DNA of 64,000 nucleotides from positions 7,109 to 71,108 of the forward strand of contig CAYIBK010000002.1 of the NCBI GenBank assembly GCA_964361645.1, written 5' to 3'. The DNA is from 2-01-FULL-39-33 sp964361645 (GTDB lineage Bacteria > Patescibacteriota > Patescibacteriia > 2-01-FULL-39-33). This document shows, in pieces, positions 31,867 through 44,600 of the stretch; position 1 is the first letter of the stretch; every line of letters begins with the position of its first letter. The position numbers and the translations under genes were made by a program. Below the pieces are notes generated by a model. The model ran no database searches, was not told where the DNA came from, and saw nothing but the letters and a program-made list of their open reading frames with translations.

Positions 31867-32109
31867 GTGGCGGAAGTTAAAAGAAAAAAGGGTGAGACAT
31901 TTGAAGCTTTGGTTAGAAGATTCAGCAAGAAGATTCAGCAAAGCGGCAGATTGATTCAATCCAGAAAAATTAGATATTACGAACCAGGCAAAAATAAAAC
32001 AGCTATCAGATCAGCTGCTGCTAGAAGGCAGGAAATATCTGAGAAAAGAGAATATTTAAAGAAAATTGGAAAATTAGTTGACGAAAAGGAAAGAGATAAT
32101 AGAAGATAA
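31867..32109 (+). CDS. rpsU: 30S ribosomal protein S21
   Basis: 80 residues from GTG at 31867 with ribosome site GAGAGGTGA. Typical S21: AEVKRKKGETFEALVRRFSKKIQQSG, then a conserved basic RKIRYYEPGKNKTAIRSAAARRQ tail. S21 helps base-pairing of the mRNA Shine-Dalgarno with 16S rRNA during initiation. It is followed by a repeated AT-rich spacer and the YqeY gene, a common neighbourhood. Confidence 0.95.
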   Translation: MAEVKRKKGETFEALVRRFSKKIQQSGRLIQSRKIRYYEPGKNKTAIRSAAARRQEISEKREYLKKIGKLVDEKERDNRR

Positions 32110-32204
32110 TAGATAGTTATAAAGTTTAAAGTTCATAAAGTTCATAAAGTTAAAGAAATCAATTTTTGACTTTATGACTTTCTAAGGTTTAATCAGCCAT
32201 TACT

Positions 32205-32663
32205 ATGTCTTTAGCCGAAAATATAAATCAAGATTTTTTAATCGCCTTCAAGGGCAAACAAGATACTGTTGTCTCCACCTTAAGAATGCTTAAGGCTTCT
32301 TTAACCAACAAGGAAATAGAAAAAAAATTGCCCAAGGGAGAAAATTTATCCGATGAAGATATCGTCTCCGTAATTAAATCAGAAATAAAAAAAAGAAAAG
32401 ATTCATCCCTATCTTATAGCCAAGCCAGTAGAAGCGATTTATCAGAAAAAGAAGATAAAGAAGCGGCCATCTTGGAAAAATATTTGCCTCAGCAGATGTC
32501 TGATGATCAAGTAAAAGATATTGTCGTAAAAATCATTAAAGATACCGGAGCTTCTAGCCCGACTGATTTTGGCAAGGTAATGGGAGCGGTTATGGCTCAA
32601 ACCAAGAATCAGGCGGATGGCCAGATGGTTTCTAAAATTGTCAAAGAAGAATTGGCAAAATAA
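32205..32663 (+). CDS. GatB/YqeY domain protein
   Basis: 152 residues, the normal YqeY length. Helical N-terminal NQDFLIAFKGKQDTVVSTLRMLKASLTNKEIE, the characteristic KKRKDSSLSYSQASRSDLSEKEDKEAAILEKYLPQQ stretch (in parts), and the C-terminal GKVMGAVM motif. YqeY resembles the tRNA-binding tail of GatB; its function is not settled. Neighbour of rpsU as in many bacteria. Confidence 0.92.
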   Translation: MSLAENINQDFLIAFKGKQDTVVSTLRMLKASLTNKEIEKKLPKGENLSDEDIVSVIKSEIKKRKDSSLSYSQASRSDLSEKEDKEAAILEKYLPQQMSDDQVKDIVVKIIKDTGASSPTDFGKVMGAVMAQTKNQADGQMVSKIVKEELAK

Positions 32664-32700
32664 AATCAAATAAGAAAACTAAAATAAATTAACATGCTTT

Positions 32701-35622
32701 ATGTTTAGGACACGACTTTCATCCCTGCAGAAGTCGAGAGTCGCCAAAAGATTGCTCTTGGCATCTTTCTTGGCGATTTTTTTATATTTTATTTTACCGC
32801 AAGTCGGTTTAGCCCAAGTGGCCAATCCTAATCGTTTTGGTTTAGCTGATGCAGCCAGTATTGGTTTGCCTCAAAATGATTTAAAAGTAGCCATTGTCAG
32901 GATTGTCCAGATACTCTTGGGATTTTTGGGCATCATAGCAGTGATTATGATTCTCTACGGCGGTTTTGTTTGGATGACTTCCGGCGGTGATCCGGCCAAA
33001 ATTGAAAAAGCCAAAAAAATATTAATCAATACTGTTATTGGCATAATTATTATTTTGTCAGCTTACATTATCACGGCTTTCATTATTATGGCTTTGATGG
33101 GTGCTGGCGGTGGCGGCGGAGGCTGGGGACCAGGTGGCGGCGGTCGTGATGATTGGGGCCGTTGGGGCATTGGCATGGGGCCAATTGAAAGTGTTTATCC
33201 ATCTCCTGGACAAGTGGATGTGCCGATTAATACTGCTATTGCGGTTACTTTCAAAGAAACGATCAACCCCCAAACAATTTGCGGCGCTGGTGTTTGTAAT
33301 GGCCTAGATACTAAAATGATCAACACCGAAATTTGCCAAGTTGATAACAACGGTGTTTGCAAGCCGGAGGGCGATGAATTTGCTGCCCAAGTTTTTGTTG
33401 ACAGTGTGGTAAAAAGCAATGACAATAAAACATTTACTATTATCCCCAATAAATATTTAGGTTTTGAAGATTTTCAAAACCGAAGATTTAAAGTAACTTT
33501 AAAATCAGGCATAGAAACTGTGGCCGAACCAAATAAATCTGTTTTTAATAATTTATTCAATAAAGAATATGCTTGGCAATTTACCACCAACGGTGAGTTA
33601 GATCTTGATCCGCCGGAGATTATTGATTTAGTTGGCGTTTATCCTTATCCGGATGATCAAATAGATATTTATGGAGTAGCCTCGGGCCCAACACCAACTA
33701 AGTTTTCTGTGGCGGTTACCCCAGCTAATATTCAATTAGAAGTTTTAGCCTCATTTGTCAGTAATGCTACCAAAACAGCCGGACCAACCAATATTGTGGG
33801 TACGCTTTCTGGAAATTATGGTGGAACCGGCACAGGAGTAGTGACAGTCAGAGTTGATTCTGGAACAGGAGAAATAAAAACTACTTGGCCTGGAGCTATG
33901 GGCACATTTAATAGTGGTCAATTTGATCCCACTGGCGCCACTTTAAATATTGGCCCCTACGGTTTGGTTTTTAATGTTAATGGAGTAGTGGCTCGCGGTG
34001 ATATTTGGACTTTTAATGTCATAGCCCATATAGAAGGCGATAAATTGCAACTAAAAGATGGCAATAGTGTGCTTAAAACTTATATTTTTGGCACCGATAT
34101 TCCTAACCCCAATAATTTTGATGATAAATTAATCACAGATACTAGCTTATTTGAAGCTTGCGGTGTAAGTTGCATTCAAACTAAACAAACCGGAGCCGCT
34201 ACTGCCAAATATAATTTGAATTTTACCGGTGATAACGGATTTATTGTTACCAAAACCAGTGGTTTGGATCAGCAACCCAATAGAGAAGTAAAAGGACTTC
34301 GGGATGCTTATAAAAATACCATTATTCAAATAAATTTTAATGAGGCTATAAATCCCTCCACTATCGCCGATAATATTTTAGTCGAAAGAGTGGGCACAGG
34401 CACAGTTATCGGCTATATAGTGGAAATTTCCAATCAATACAGGACAGTGGAATTAGTCGCTCCAGATGAATGTGGCACCAATAGTTGCGGCGATAAAATA
34501 TTTTGCTGGCCGGTTAATGGCGATTCACAACAATATATAGTAAGGGTTTCATCGGCCACTTTAATGGATGGCAGTGATCCCAAGTGTGCGGCTTGGGGTG
34601 GGACAAACGATGGTCATGGCCGTTGCGTTAAGGATGTTGATAACAAAAAAGTTTTTTATCCTCTATCTCCGCCCATGGATGGAATCATAGATATGAGTTT
34701 TAATTCCTTAAACGGCAGTTTTGATATTTATCAATATAACAATAAGACTATGGGCATCGCCCAAGGTAAATCTGGCGATGGCAATGGTCATTCCGGCCGT
34801 CCCGGCTATGAATTAAATAGCAATATACAGTGTTTGCCCGGCGCTTGTGACACTCCTGGTTCAAGAGTGATTACTTACGGATCATCAACTCCTGTTTATG
34901 GAGTGAGCGGGTACGGAGATAATTTTTTCTGGTCATTTTATGTTTCCAGTGAAATAGATAAAAAAGCTCCGTTAGTTAGAACCGATTCGCCTGTGGGTGA
35001 TGAAAATATTAGTAGCTCGGAATCAAAAGTTTATTTTTATTTTGACAGGTTAATGCGCAGTTCCACTTTAAAGCCAGGTTGGAATTACGGTTCCACCGCT
35101 AAAGAAAGATCGGTTAGATATTTGATTTTACAAACCATTAGCCAATCGGCTTTGCCCGTTGGTTATTGGGCGTCTAAAGAAGATTTGGATTCAAACTTTG
35201 ATGGTTGGGCTGATTATACCAGGGCTAAATTGGCTCATAATGATTTTGATCTAGCTACTAAATATGGCCCGTTGGCCGGATCTGGCGCGGAGTCGCTTAG
35301 CCAGAATTGCTTTTTGCCTAGCGCTGGCCCAGAAGAAGCGGCTAAAGCCGGACAAGAATGTGTTTATAATGGCGATGCTCTGTCTTTAGGTTGTGCCGAT
35401 GTTTCATCTACTAATCCCGCTTCTTACGGCTATTTAAATTGTAATGAAATAAAAGATGCCAAAGAATGTGTTTCGGCAGATAATTTTTGCAAAGTTTTAT
35501 ATTATAAAGCAGATGACGCTACCACTGATTTGGGTGGTAGTTGGATCATAACCAAAGATCATCCCACAGCAGGAGATGGCAGCACTGGCTGTTGTTTTGG
35601 CACTTGTGTACCAAAACCATAA
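32701..35622 (+). CDS. Pilin-module surface protein with bacterial Ig-like domains
   Basis: 973 residues. Signal peptide at about 17-38 (cut after GLA), then a VirB2/TrbC-like pilin module at about 48-134: short LPQNDL segment, membrane helix 68-92 ending in YGGFVWMTSGGDPAKIEKAKK, and helix 109-134. A Gly/Trp-rich hinge (GAGGGGGGWGPGGGG) joins it to Big_5-like Ig domains (IAVTFKETINPQTI near 190, IIQINFNEAINPSTI near 545, VYFYFDRLMRSSTL near 785). The C-terminus has eight or more Cys. A pilin-like membrane base carrying an adhesin-like outer part is inferred. The next gene repeats the architecture. Confidence 0.85.
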   Translation: MFRTRLSSLQKSRVAKRLLLASFLAIFLYFILPQVGLAQVANPNRFGLADAASIGLPQNDLKVAIVRIVQILLGFLGIIAVIMILYGGFVWMTSGGDPAKIEKAKKILINTVIGIIIILSAYIITAFIIMALMGAGGGGGGWGPGGGGRDDWGRWGIGMGPIESVYPSPGQVDVPINTAIAVTFKETINPQTICGAGVCNGLDTKMINTEICQVDNNGVCKPEGDEFAAQVFVDSVVKSNDNKTFTIIPNKYLGFEDFQNRRFKVTLKSGIETVAEPNKSVFNNLFNKEYAWQFTTNGELDLDPPEIIDLVGVYPYPDDQIDIYGVASGPTPTKFSVAVTPANIQLEVLASFVSNATKTAGPTNIVGTLSGNYGGTGTGVVTVRVDSGTGEIKTTWPGAMGTFNSGQFDPTGATLNIGPYGLVFNVNGVVARGDIWTFNVIAHIEGDKLQLKDGNSVLKTYIFGTDIPNPNNFDDKLITDTSLFEACGVSCIQTKQTGAATAKYNLNFTGDNGFIVTKTSGLDQQPNREVKGLRDAYKNTIIQINFNEAINPSTIADNILVERVGTGTVIGYIVEISNQYRTVELVAPDECGTNSCGDKIFCWPVNGDSQQYIVRVSSATLMDGSDPKCAAWGGTNDGHGRCVKDVDNKKVFYPLSPPMDGIIDMSFNSLNGSFDIYQYNNKTMGIAQGKSGDGNGHSGRPGYELNSNIQCLPGACDTPGSRVITYGSSTPVYGVSGYGDNFFWSFYVSSEIDKKAPLVRTDSPVGDENISSSESKVYFYFDRLMRSSTLKPGWNYGSTAKERSVRYLILQTISQSALPVGYWASKEDLDSNFDGWADYTRAKLAHNDFDLATKYGPLAGSGAESLSQNCFLPSAGPEEAAKAGQECVYNGDALSLGCADVSSTNPASYGYLNCNEIKDAKECVSADNFCKVLYYKADDATTDLGGSWIITKDHPTAGDGSTGCCFGTCVPKP

Positions 35623-35637
35623 TTTTTTTGTGTAACT

Positions 35638-38600
35638 ATGAGATCAAAAAATCCAATTAAAAAAATTATTCTATCAATGCTTATGGTTTTGATAGTAATT
35701 GGTATTTTTGGTTTTTTGGGCTTGGCTTTGGCTCAAGAGCCGGATAGGTTTGGTTTGGAAAGTGCTACTGGCGTGGGCTTGCCCCAAACCGATTTAAGAA
35801 TTGCCATTATTAATATCATCAGGTTTATTTTAGGATTCTTAGGCATTATTGCGGTGATAATTATTCTCTGGGGCGGTTATCTTTGGATGACTTCAGGCGG
35901 TGATCCCAGTAAAATAGAGAAGGCCAAAAAAACTTTAGTTTCGGCGGTTATTGGTTTGGTAATTATATTATCGGCTTTCATTATCGCTTCTTTTGTAATT
36001 AATTCTCTTCAAGGAGTTTTGTGTCAGGGTGATAATTGTGCCACCGAGTCTTGTCCTACCCCCCCTTGCACGCCAACTTGTCCCAACCCTCCTTGCACGC
36101 CAGGATCCTCTAATCAATTTACTTATATTAATAAATTCAAAGACGATTCCATTCCTTGGGTTAGAACTATTGGCCCATCTTTTTCTGGCGTGGCCAAAAT
36201 GCCCGCTAGCGCCACCTTAGAAGTAGGTGGTTATGCCAAAAATAAAGACGGCACTATTGTTAGTATGGAATTATTTACTGCTCCCTCAACTACTCCGCCA
36301 ATTGTTTTTGTGGCTCAAAGTCCATTTACTGATGTGCAAAGTGATCAAGAAGTAGTGGATAATGTTTTTGCTTCTTGGAATTCACTCGCTTATGCCATTA
36401 ATAATCAATATCGGGCCAAAATATCAGCTCTGCTTTCTGGTAATAGAACCATTGAATCTCGAGTAATTAAAACTATTGTCAAACCTCTACATTGTTTTAA
36501 TAACATCCAAGATCAAGGTGAAACCGGCATTGATTGCGGTGGTGATCCAGTTGTCTTAGGCGATGATTATTGCGGTGCTTGCGACGGCGGACCTTGCGTT
36601 GATGATAGTGATTGTGATGGCGGAGCTTGTTTGCCTGACGGCACTTGTGCCTTCCCTCCTTTTATTTCCAGCATTGTTCCAGACAATGGAGCTAAAAATA
36701 ATTACATCACTATTTGGGGAAGCCATTTTGGCGATAGTCCCGGATCGGTAATGCTGATAAAAGATGATGTTATAATGGCCTTTGCCAATGTTAATACTAA
36801 TCCTGATTGTATCAATGGCTGGAATGATACCCAGATAATTTTTGAAGTTCCGGATATTGCTTTAGATAGTTATGAAGTTATGGTGGAAAGTAATATTGGT
36901 TTAACCAGTAACACTAAAGAGTTTGAAGTTAACGAAATCTCCCGCCCGGGAATTTGTTCGGTTAATCCTAATTATGGCATTAATCCGGATCCTCTAGAAA
37001 TTGTGGGTAATAGTTTCCCTACTGCTCCCGATGGCCAAGTTTATTGGAATTTCAAACCCGACATTTTTTCTAGTCCATCAGTTACTTGGATTAATGGCAC
37101 TCATGCCAGTGATATAGTGCCAGAGAGTGGCGTGGGCACCACCAGCATTAGAATTTATAATGGCGTAGAATATAGTAATTATTATAAATTTATAATCAGC
37201 CGAGGGGAAATAGGCGATCCCTGTGGTACGCCTGGTGAAACAGTTTGTTCGGCAGAGAATGTTTGTAACACTGGGTTATTTTGTGATCCCAATCAGGGTT
37301 GTACTTGCCAGGTAGTGGTAAATGCTTGCGAGCCAGGAGCCGAAAGAGATTGTGAAATTGATGGTGAAACTTGTGTCACTAAAGAATTTTGTCCAGCTAG
37401 TGGCAATTGGGACGATGCTGTTTGTACCAAAGTAGATCCAGCTTGCGTATCGGGAGTAACGGTTGAACCAGCCACTCAATCAATTTTTGCTTGGGCCTTT
37501 GTCTATGGTAATGGTTATGGCTTTAAGCCACCACAAGTTATAGAAGATTGTAGCCGTGTTAGAGAATGTTATCCCAATCAGAAATTGCCTAGCCCGGCTC
37601 CGTGGTATGAGGGTGTGGGCGCCACCGAAGGTTGGGATCCGGTTATTCATCCGAATTTATCAATTGAAGATCCCAAAGCTTGTATTAATTCCACTATCTC
37701 CGCTCGGTTTACGCAGAAGATGAATGAGCAATCAGTCAAAGATTATGTTAAGGTTTTTAGATGCACCAGTAGGGATGGCACGGATTGCACTCCGGTTAAT
37801 GGTGAAGTGCAAGTTTATCCTACTGAAGAAGGAGTTAGGGATTATTTTCAATTCGGCAGCCCGACTATAAACAATCCCACAGATTTCATTGCTAATTCTT
37901 GGTATAAAATTGTTTTAACTAAAGGTATCAAAAGCATATTTAATGTAGAAATGGATACTAGCACCCAGGTTGTTAGTAATCGTTTTTGTAATGTGGCTGG
38001 TATAACTGATGCTGTTTATTGCTGGAATTTTCAAACCAGAGAAACCAATACCTATTGTGATCCAGGTTGTCCGGAATGTAATCCAGATCCCAAGACTTTG
38101 AATTATTATTTTCAGACTCAGCAATTTACTACTGCTGTTATCAGCGACGATAATGTTTGTCTAATGATCGATCCCTGGGCTTATAATTGGAATTGGTTTT
38201 CAGAAAATGAAGACAAGGTTATGATCACTAATAATGGCGGTATACCTCAGCAAATAGGTACTGCTTACGGCGAAAATTACAATATCTTTCCGGGATTTAC
38301 CAAGGTGTATGCCGAGCTCACTTTAACCGAACAAAACGATTATTGTCGGGTGACGACTGATTTTACCAATCCAGTTGTGATGGAATCTCCCTTCTGTACT
38401 CGGGGCATTATCCAAAGCCCCACTCCTTGGATTAATTCCAAGGATGCTTGTCGCAATGCGCTGGTAGCTGCCAGATTTAGCCGTGATATGCACGATGAAA
38501 GCTTAACTCTTAATACCATTACGGGATTAATAGAAAATGACGCCAATGCTAAAAATGGCAATATTATTGTAGAAGAATGCGATCATAGCGAAAATTTTGA

Positions 38601-41600
38601 AGACGCTTTTCCGGCTTGTGAAAGTATTAAAATAGCCGAAGCTACTAGTTTAAGAATATTCACTTACAGCCATGATGTGGATATCCAAGGGTTGTTAGCT
38701 GGCGACACTAGTTTTGGCGCTGGCTTAGCTGAGGGGTTTGTGATTGATGTCAATAAAAAAGACATTGGCGGAAAACCAACAGCCGATGAATATCTGGCTT
38801 CCGATATGTGGTATCGTGTTATTATTTTAGGCGGTCCAGAAGGTGTGGGCGGAGCCGATAATACCGGCGATGGCATTCCCGATGGTGTCTTACTAACCAA
38901 AAATAGTATTACCGAGCAAGTTAGAGATGGTTGGGATTATAACGGAGATGGTTTTAATGATTACTACTGGGTTTTCAAAACTAGTACTCATGCTTGTGAT
39001 GTTAGTGATGTTCAAGTTACTCCAGTAGAAAATTTCTTGGAATTCACCGATCAAACTAGCCAATACGACGCCTTCCCTCAAGCTAGTAACTGTAATCTTT
39101 TAGCTCGTTGTTTGCTTAATTGGACTTGGCGATCATTGATCGAACTGGGCGATACGGCGGTGTCAGAGAGCGGCGAGGTTATTGCTTCCATCACTAAATT
39201 AGAAGTCCAAGTCGGAATTTGTGGCGCCTTTGATGACAATACAATAGATCCAGTTCAAACTGCCACTGCTCATTTAGATGGTGATACTAATATTAGAGCC
39301 GATGAGCCAGGAGGAAAATGGGGCTATGGCCATTTGCAAGTTGGTTATGGCCAGTTGGCAGTTATAAAATATAGTCCCAAGAATTTGACTCATTTTGAAG
39401 ATAGAAGGGTTGATGTTGATTTTAATATTGATGCTAAGATGAGTTCAATTAAATTCAATGATAACACCAGATTATACAAATGCACCGATGCTAAGGCTTA
39501 TTATAAATTCAATAACAGTATTGTGGATAGTTCTGGCAACAAATACGACTCCACCAACAAAAGTATTTCGTATACCACTGGCTATTTCGGTTCAGCGGCC
39601 AATTTCAGAGGCAATGCCAATCAATATATTCAAATAAAAGATGATAATAATAATTTAAAAATTGCTAATGCCTTAACCATTTCTGCTTGGGTAAGGCCAA
39701 CCGCTCCGACTAGCCCACTAGGTCGGGTGGTAGTTTCCAATTATTATTGGGATTTAAATCCTGCCAACCAGCGTGGAATTTTATTGGGTGATCAATGGGG
39801 TTGTTCTGGTGATAGTTGTGTGCCAACTGATGAATTTCAATTTATGGTTTATGATGCCACTGGTAATAATGCCGTTGCTTCCAAACCAGATTTCTTTAAG
39901 GATAATTTAAATAAATGGACTCATGTGGTGGGTGTTTACGAACTGGGTGTTGCGGTTAGGTTGTATATCAATGGAGTGTTAGCGGCTCAAGACATCACCG
40001 CCGTGCCAGCCGCTATTGCTTATAATCTAAATTTGCCCACCAGAATTGGTGCGCGCGCCGACAATTCCGGACAAGGTATGTGGAACGGCCAAATTGATGA
40101 TTTAAGGCTTTACAATAAAATTCTAACACTTAATGATATTAAGGCTTTATATACCAGCAGTAGCGAGTGTCCGGCTATTGGCTTGGTTTCTAAAACATTG
40201 GATCCTATTTTGCCCCCCGTGCCTATTGAGGCTGGGCCAGAATTATCCAGAAAGATAACTGCCCGATCATCAGCTGATTATCAAGTGGGTGCAGAATACA
40301 GAATGATTTTAAAAGGCGGGCCAAATGGATTGATAGCTTGGAACAATAACGAGTTAAGTAGGTTGAATTTCAATAGCACCGGCGAAACTGGTGGGGAAGA
40401 ATGTGAAGCCAATATTTATCCTTGGACAGAACAAGCCGGCATTTGCACTAATACTTGTCTTTTAAGTCCTTCTTTTGATTTATGCAGTGTTTCGGGCGGA
40501 CGGTTTGCTCAGTGCCAAAATACCGTACCCGATTCAAATTCCGATTATTGTAATAATAATTGCTATAATCTGGGCAATAATAACACCGCTTCTTGTGGTA
40601 ATAGTGTTGTTGAAACTACCAAAGAAGAATGTGATGATGGCAATGCCAATAATAATGATGGTTGTTCTAATGTGTGTTTATGGGAAGGATCAGATGATAG
40701 TTGGGGCTCAATTTGCGGTAATGGCCGAACTGAAAATGGCGAGAATTGTGACGATGGCAATACTAATAATGGCGATGGTTGTTCTAGTATTTGTTTAAAG
40801 GAGGCCGCTCGTCCCAGTGGTTCCTCGGCCAATATTCCAGTCTGTGGCAATGGCACTAAAGAACGGGGGGAGGATTGCGATGATAGCAATACCACTGCCG
40901 GTGATGGCTGTTCCAATACTTGTTTACTAGAAGGCTCGGCTACTACTTGTGGCAATGGCCAGGTGGAAAACGGCCAAGCGGATAGTTTCTCTTGGACCTT
41001 TTCTGCTGTCAACGATCCGTCGGTAACTATTAGCATGAATAACTGCTCCAATGGTATTTGGCAGGTATTAGTCAAGCGCGGTGATATTGGTGCCGATAAT
41101 ATTTTTATTTGTAAAAGAGATGCTCTATCGATGTTAGACGATAATATTTGGGGCAAAATAATTTATAAGATAAAATTAGTTATTGCTAAATTCTTCGGTA
41201 ATAGCGCGTCGGCTGTAGCCGGTGATGGTTGTGGAGTTGGTTATACTAAGGTTACTGATTTTGAGGAAACATTAGAGTATCTGAAACAAGACAGCCATGT
41301 TTATACTTATGTCAAAGATGGCTACTGGGATGTAGACAAAAAATACAAGATTAATGTTTATGAAGGCACTTTTGATCCGGTTACCAATAATATTCCGAAA
41401 GTGGCCCAAGAAGTGACCATTAAAGAGTATTGCAAGATTGATGATGTCAAAGTAGAAATTTGGCCTCGGGGCGAAGAAAGTTATAATGATAATTTCTTTT
41501 GTGTAGGTGATGAATGTGGTCTCCATACTTCCAGCCTATACGATAATGATATTTCCTCTGATTCTAATTTAGATGCTCCAGTTGAGGATTATGATTTTCC

Positions 41601-44600
41601 TTATGTAAAAATAAACGGCACTAATGTAACCGATCATAATTTAGCTAATAATCAGCATTTGTATTTGGCTTGGGCCATAAATAGTGTTGGTTATTTGATT
41701 AAATCAGAAGGTGGCTTAAATTGGAGTGTGGCAGGACTACCAAAATTTGATTTGTCGGTTACTGATTTTGATCCTAATTCTAATTATTCCGGCGAGTGGC
41801 TTAATTTAAACAGCGCTAGGGTAGGTGCCATAGACGGGCAAGATGTTTTAACTGTTGGTGCTACCCAAAATCCTCCACCGGGCTTAGGTTTGGCTTCTAC
41901 TAAAGCCAAGGATGTTAATATTAAGATATTTTTATGTTCTAATCCTTGGCCGGATCCGCAGAATTTCCCTTACCGTGACTCGGCTAATAATTGCGGAGCA
42001 ACACCGTGTCCAAATACTAATTTTGAAGTTTATTATTGCCGTGATAATGGCGTGGTAGGCGAAGCTGAAGATTTACCCTCTTTAGATACCAGCACCATAG
42101 TTTATGGCGGAGATCCTTTTAAGAAAGAATTCTTGCTTCAAAGAGCTGATAAAAGCGATGCCGTGGGTATCAGAGTAGTAGCCAACGACAACCATTATTC
42201 TCCATTGGTTTGGTATCGGGAAAATTTTGATCCCAACAGGCAAGGCAATCCTAAAAGTACCTCAGTTAATGGTTATGACGCTATTGCCGAGGGGCGAACT
42301 GTTTATGCTAATGCCATTAATATTGAACCTCCAGTGGCTAACAGAACCTTGTATCCTAATATTTATTTGATTTCTTACAGCGAGGGTGCAGATAATGACA
42401 CGCAAAATATTTTCCAGCAAATGGCTCGATTTATGAAGCTTAATGTGGGCTCAAATGAAGAAGGTGGTTTGCCGGGCATCAGCACTTGTCAGAATACCCC
42501 AGCTTATAAATGTTGGGACGGCAGTGATTGCGAAGCGGTTAACGCCGGTGCTTGTATGTCTGATAAAGGACAACTAACTCGCGATACTAGGCGCTTAGGC
42601 GATATTCAAGATATAAATTGGCTCTTAAATGATTATCAAAATCAAAAGCGTTGCAGTAATGATAAATTTATTACTTGCTATAGTAATGCCCAGTGTTATG
42701 GCGGCGGAACATGCGATTATTATTATCCCGATTTGCCTTCTGGCACGTATATTTCTGGTCGCAGTTTCAGCGTTTGGCCTTCTTGGCAAGCCACTCTGGG
42801 CAATGTTTTGGATTCGGCCTTGCCCCTAGATCCCTTAAATGCCAGCTCTGGTTTTGATGGTTGTGATTCGCCCTATGACCCTGTAACTTGCTGGGATGAG
42901 ATTACTAAGAAAATGCAATGTCCGACAGCCGCTAAAGTTTATTCTTATTTTGCCAATAATAATGGCGCCATCAAAAATATTTACGCTTTCAAAGAATTTA
43001 ATCTTGGTTCGTGGCGTCCGGCTGATTGGGCGACAGTCAGGTTTATGAACGGCGATCCTTTCGCTTTAGCGGTTGAGAGTATTTGTCGTACATTTTCTGG
43101 CACTTGCGGTAATGGCACCATTGAAGCTGGAGAAGATTGCAACAATTGTCCTTTTGATGTTGTTTGTCCTTCTGGTAATTCCTGTCGTCAAACAGGCGCC
43201 TCTTGGGCTTGCACGCCGGATGCTTCTTTTATTGATTCCGATGGTGACACTATAGCCAATAAAAATGATAATTGTCCTTTTATCGCCAATACCGATCAAC
43301 TTGATACCGATGGTGACAAAGTGGGTGATGCTTGCGATAATTGTTTAAACATTAAAAATGGCTCTACCTCTTCTACAGTTACCTGTTTAGACAAAGACAG
43401 TAATGGCAAATTAAGTCAGGTGGAAAAAGCTGTTTGCAATCAAAGCGACAAAGACAGTGATACAGTGGGTGATGCCTGCGATAATTGCCCTAATGATTAT
43501 AATAAAGACCAAAGCGTTAGGCCATGTCTTTTGCCGGGTTGCGGTGATGGCGTGGTGCAACCTGGGGAAGATTGCGATGACGGAGAAAATCCCCCCACCA
43601 ATGCCGGAACTTGTAATGCCACTTGCAGTGCCCCTACTTTCTGCGGTGACGGCTTTATACAGAGTTTGAATGGCCAGGGCGTTAGTGAGGTTTGTGATGA
43701 TAACAACGGCTTTTCTGGTGATGGTTGTTCTAATAAATGTGTTATAGAAACAGGTTGGGTTTGTGTGGGAGTGCCTACTAGTGTTTGCCATTTGCCTTTT
43801 TGTGGTGATGGTTTAAAAAAAGACACAGAAGTTTGTGATTGTGGCGACGGTGTGGGCCCATTAAGTGCGCCTTCTAAATGTGGCAATACTGGCATAGCTT
43901 ATAATTATACTACTTACAATATACCTCCCACTGCTAATTTAAATACTTATTTTATTCCTTATTGGAATTTAACTCCGGTAAGTTGGCATTTTTGCAATAA
44001 TGCTTGCAAGGATAGAACAGCTCTTCCACCTTATTGCAGTGACGGAGAATGGGATAATATTAATGAGCAATGTGAAGGTCAAAGTCCGACAGTTCCACCT
44101 ACCCCCATTCCTAGTGATGGCTCGTTTGGCTGGGGCCGAGGCCTAAGCGCTACCGATCAGTGGGCCTGTAGTAATACTTGCACCGATACTGGCGGCTATT
44201 GTGGAGATGATATTAAAAATGGTCCAGAAATATGCGAGCCGGCTGAAGAGCCCTATGGCGAATTATGTGCTAATAATTGCACTTGGAAAGCTTGTCCGCC
44301 ATACACTAGTAACAACATCACTCTTAGCGCTTTTACTGGCGTACCTCCTTCTGTTGAGGCTGATATGAGCGATGTGCCCACTTGTCTTTCAGCGGATAAA
44401 ATTAAAGCTGATTTTTCTATTACCACAAGTGATCCCAGGGCCGTAATAGTATTTGTTAATGATTTATCAGGCAGTATGGACGGGGGTCCATTAAATACTT
44501 TAAAATCCAGTTTAACTGCTAAAATAGGAGATATCTTTACCGCTATTCCCAGTGCCAAGATTGGTTTAGTGAGTTTTTCTCAAACTGGCCGAAATGATGT

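Noticed and set aside
40563..41156. A 197-residue minus-strand frame inside the giant adhesin.
   Set aside because: It is the antisense of the Cys-rich repeats; composition is Pro/Ser/Gln-rich and no ribosome site is present.
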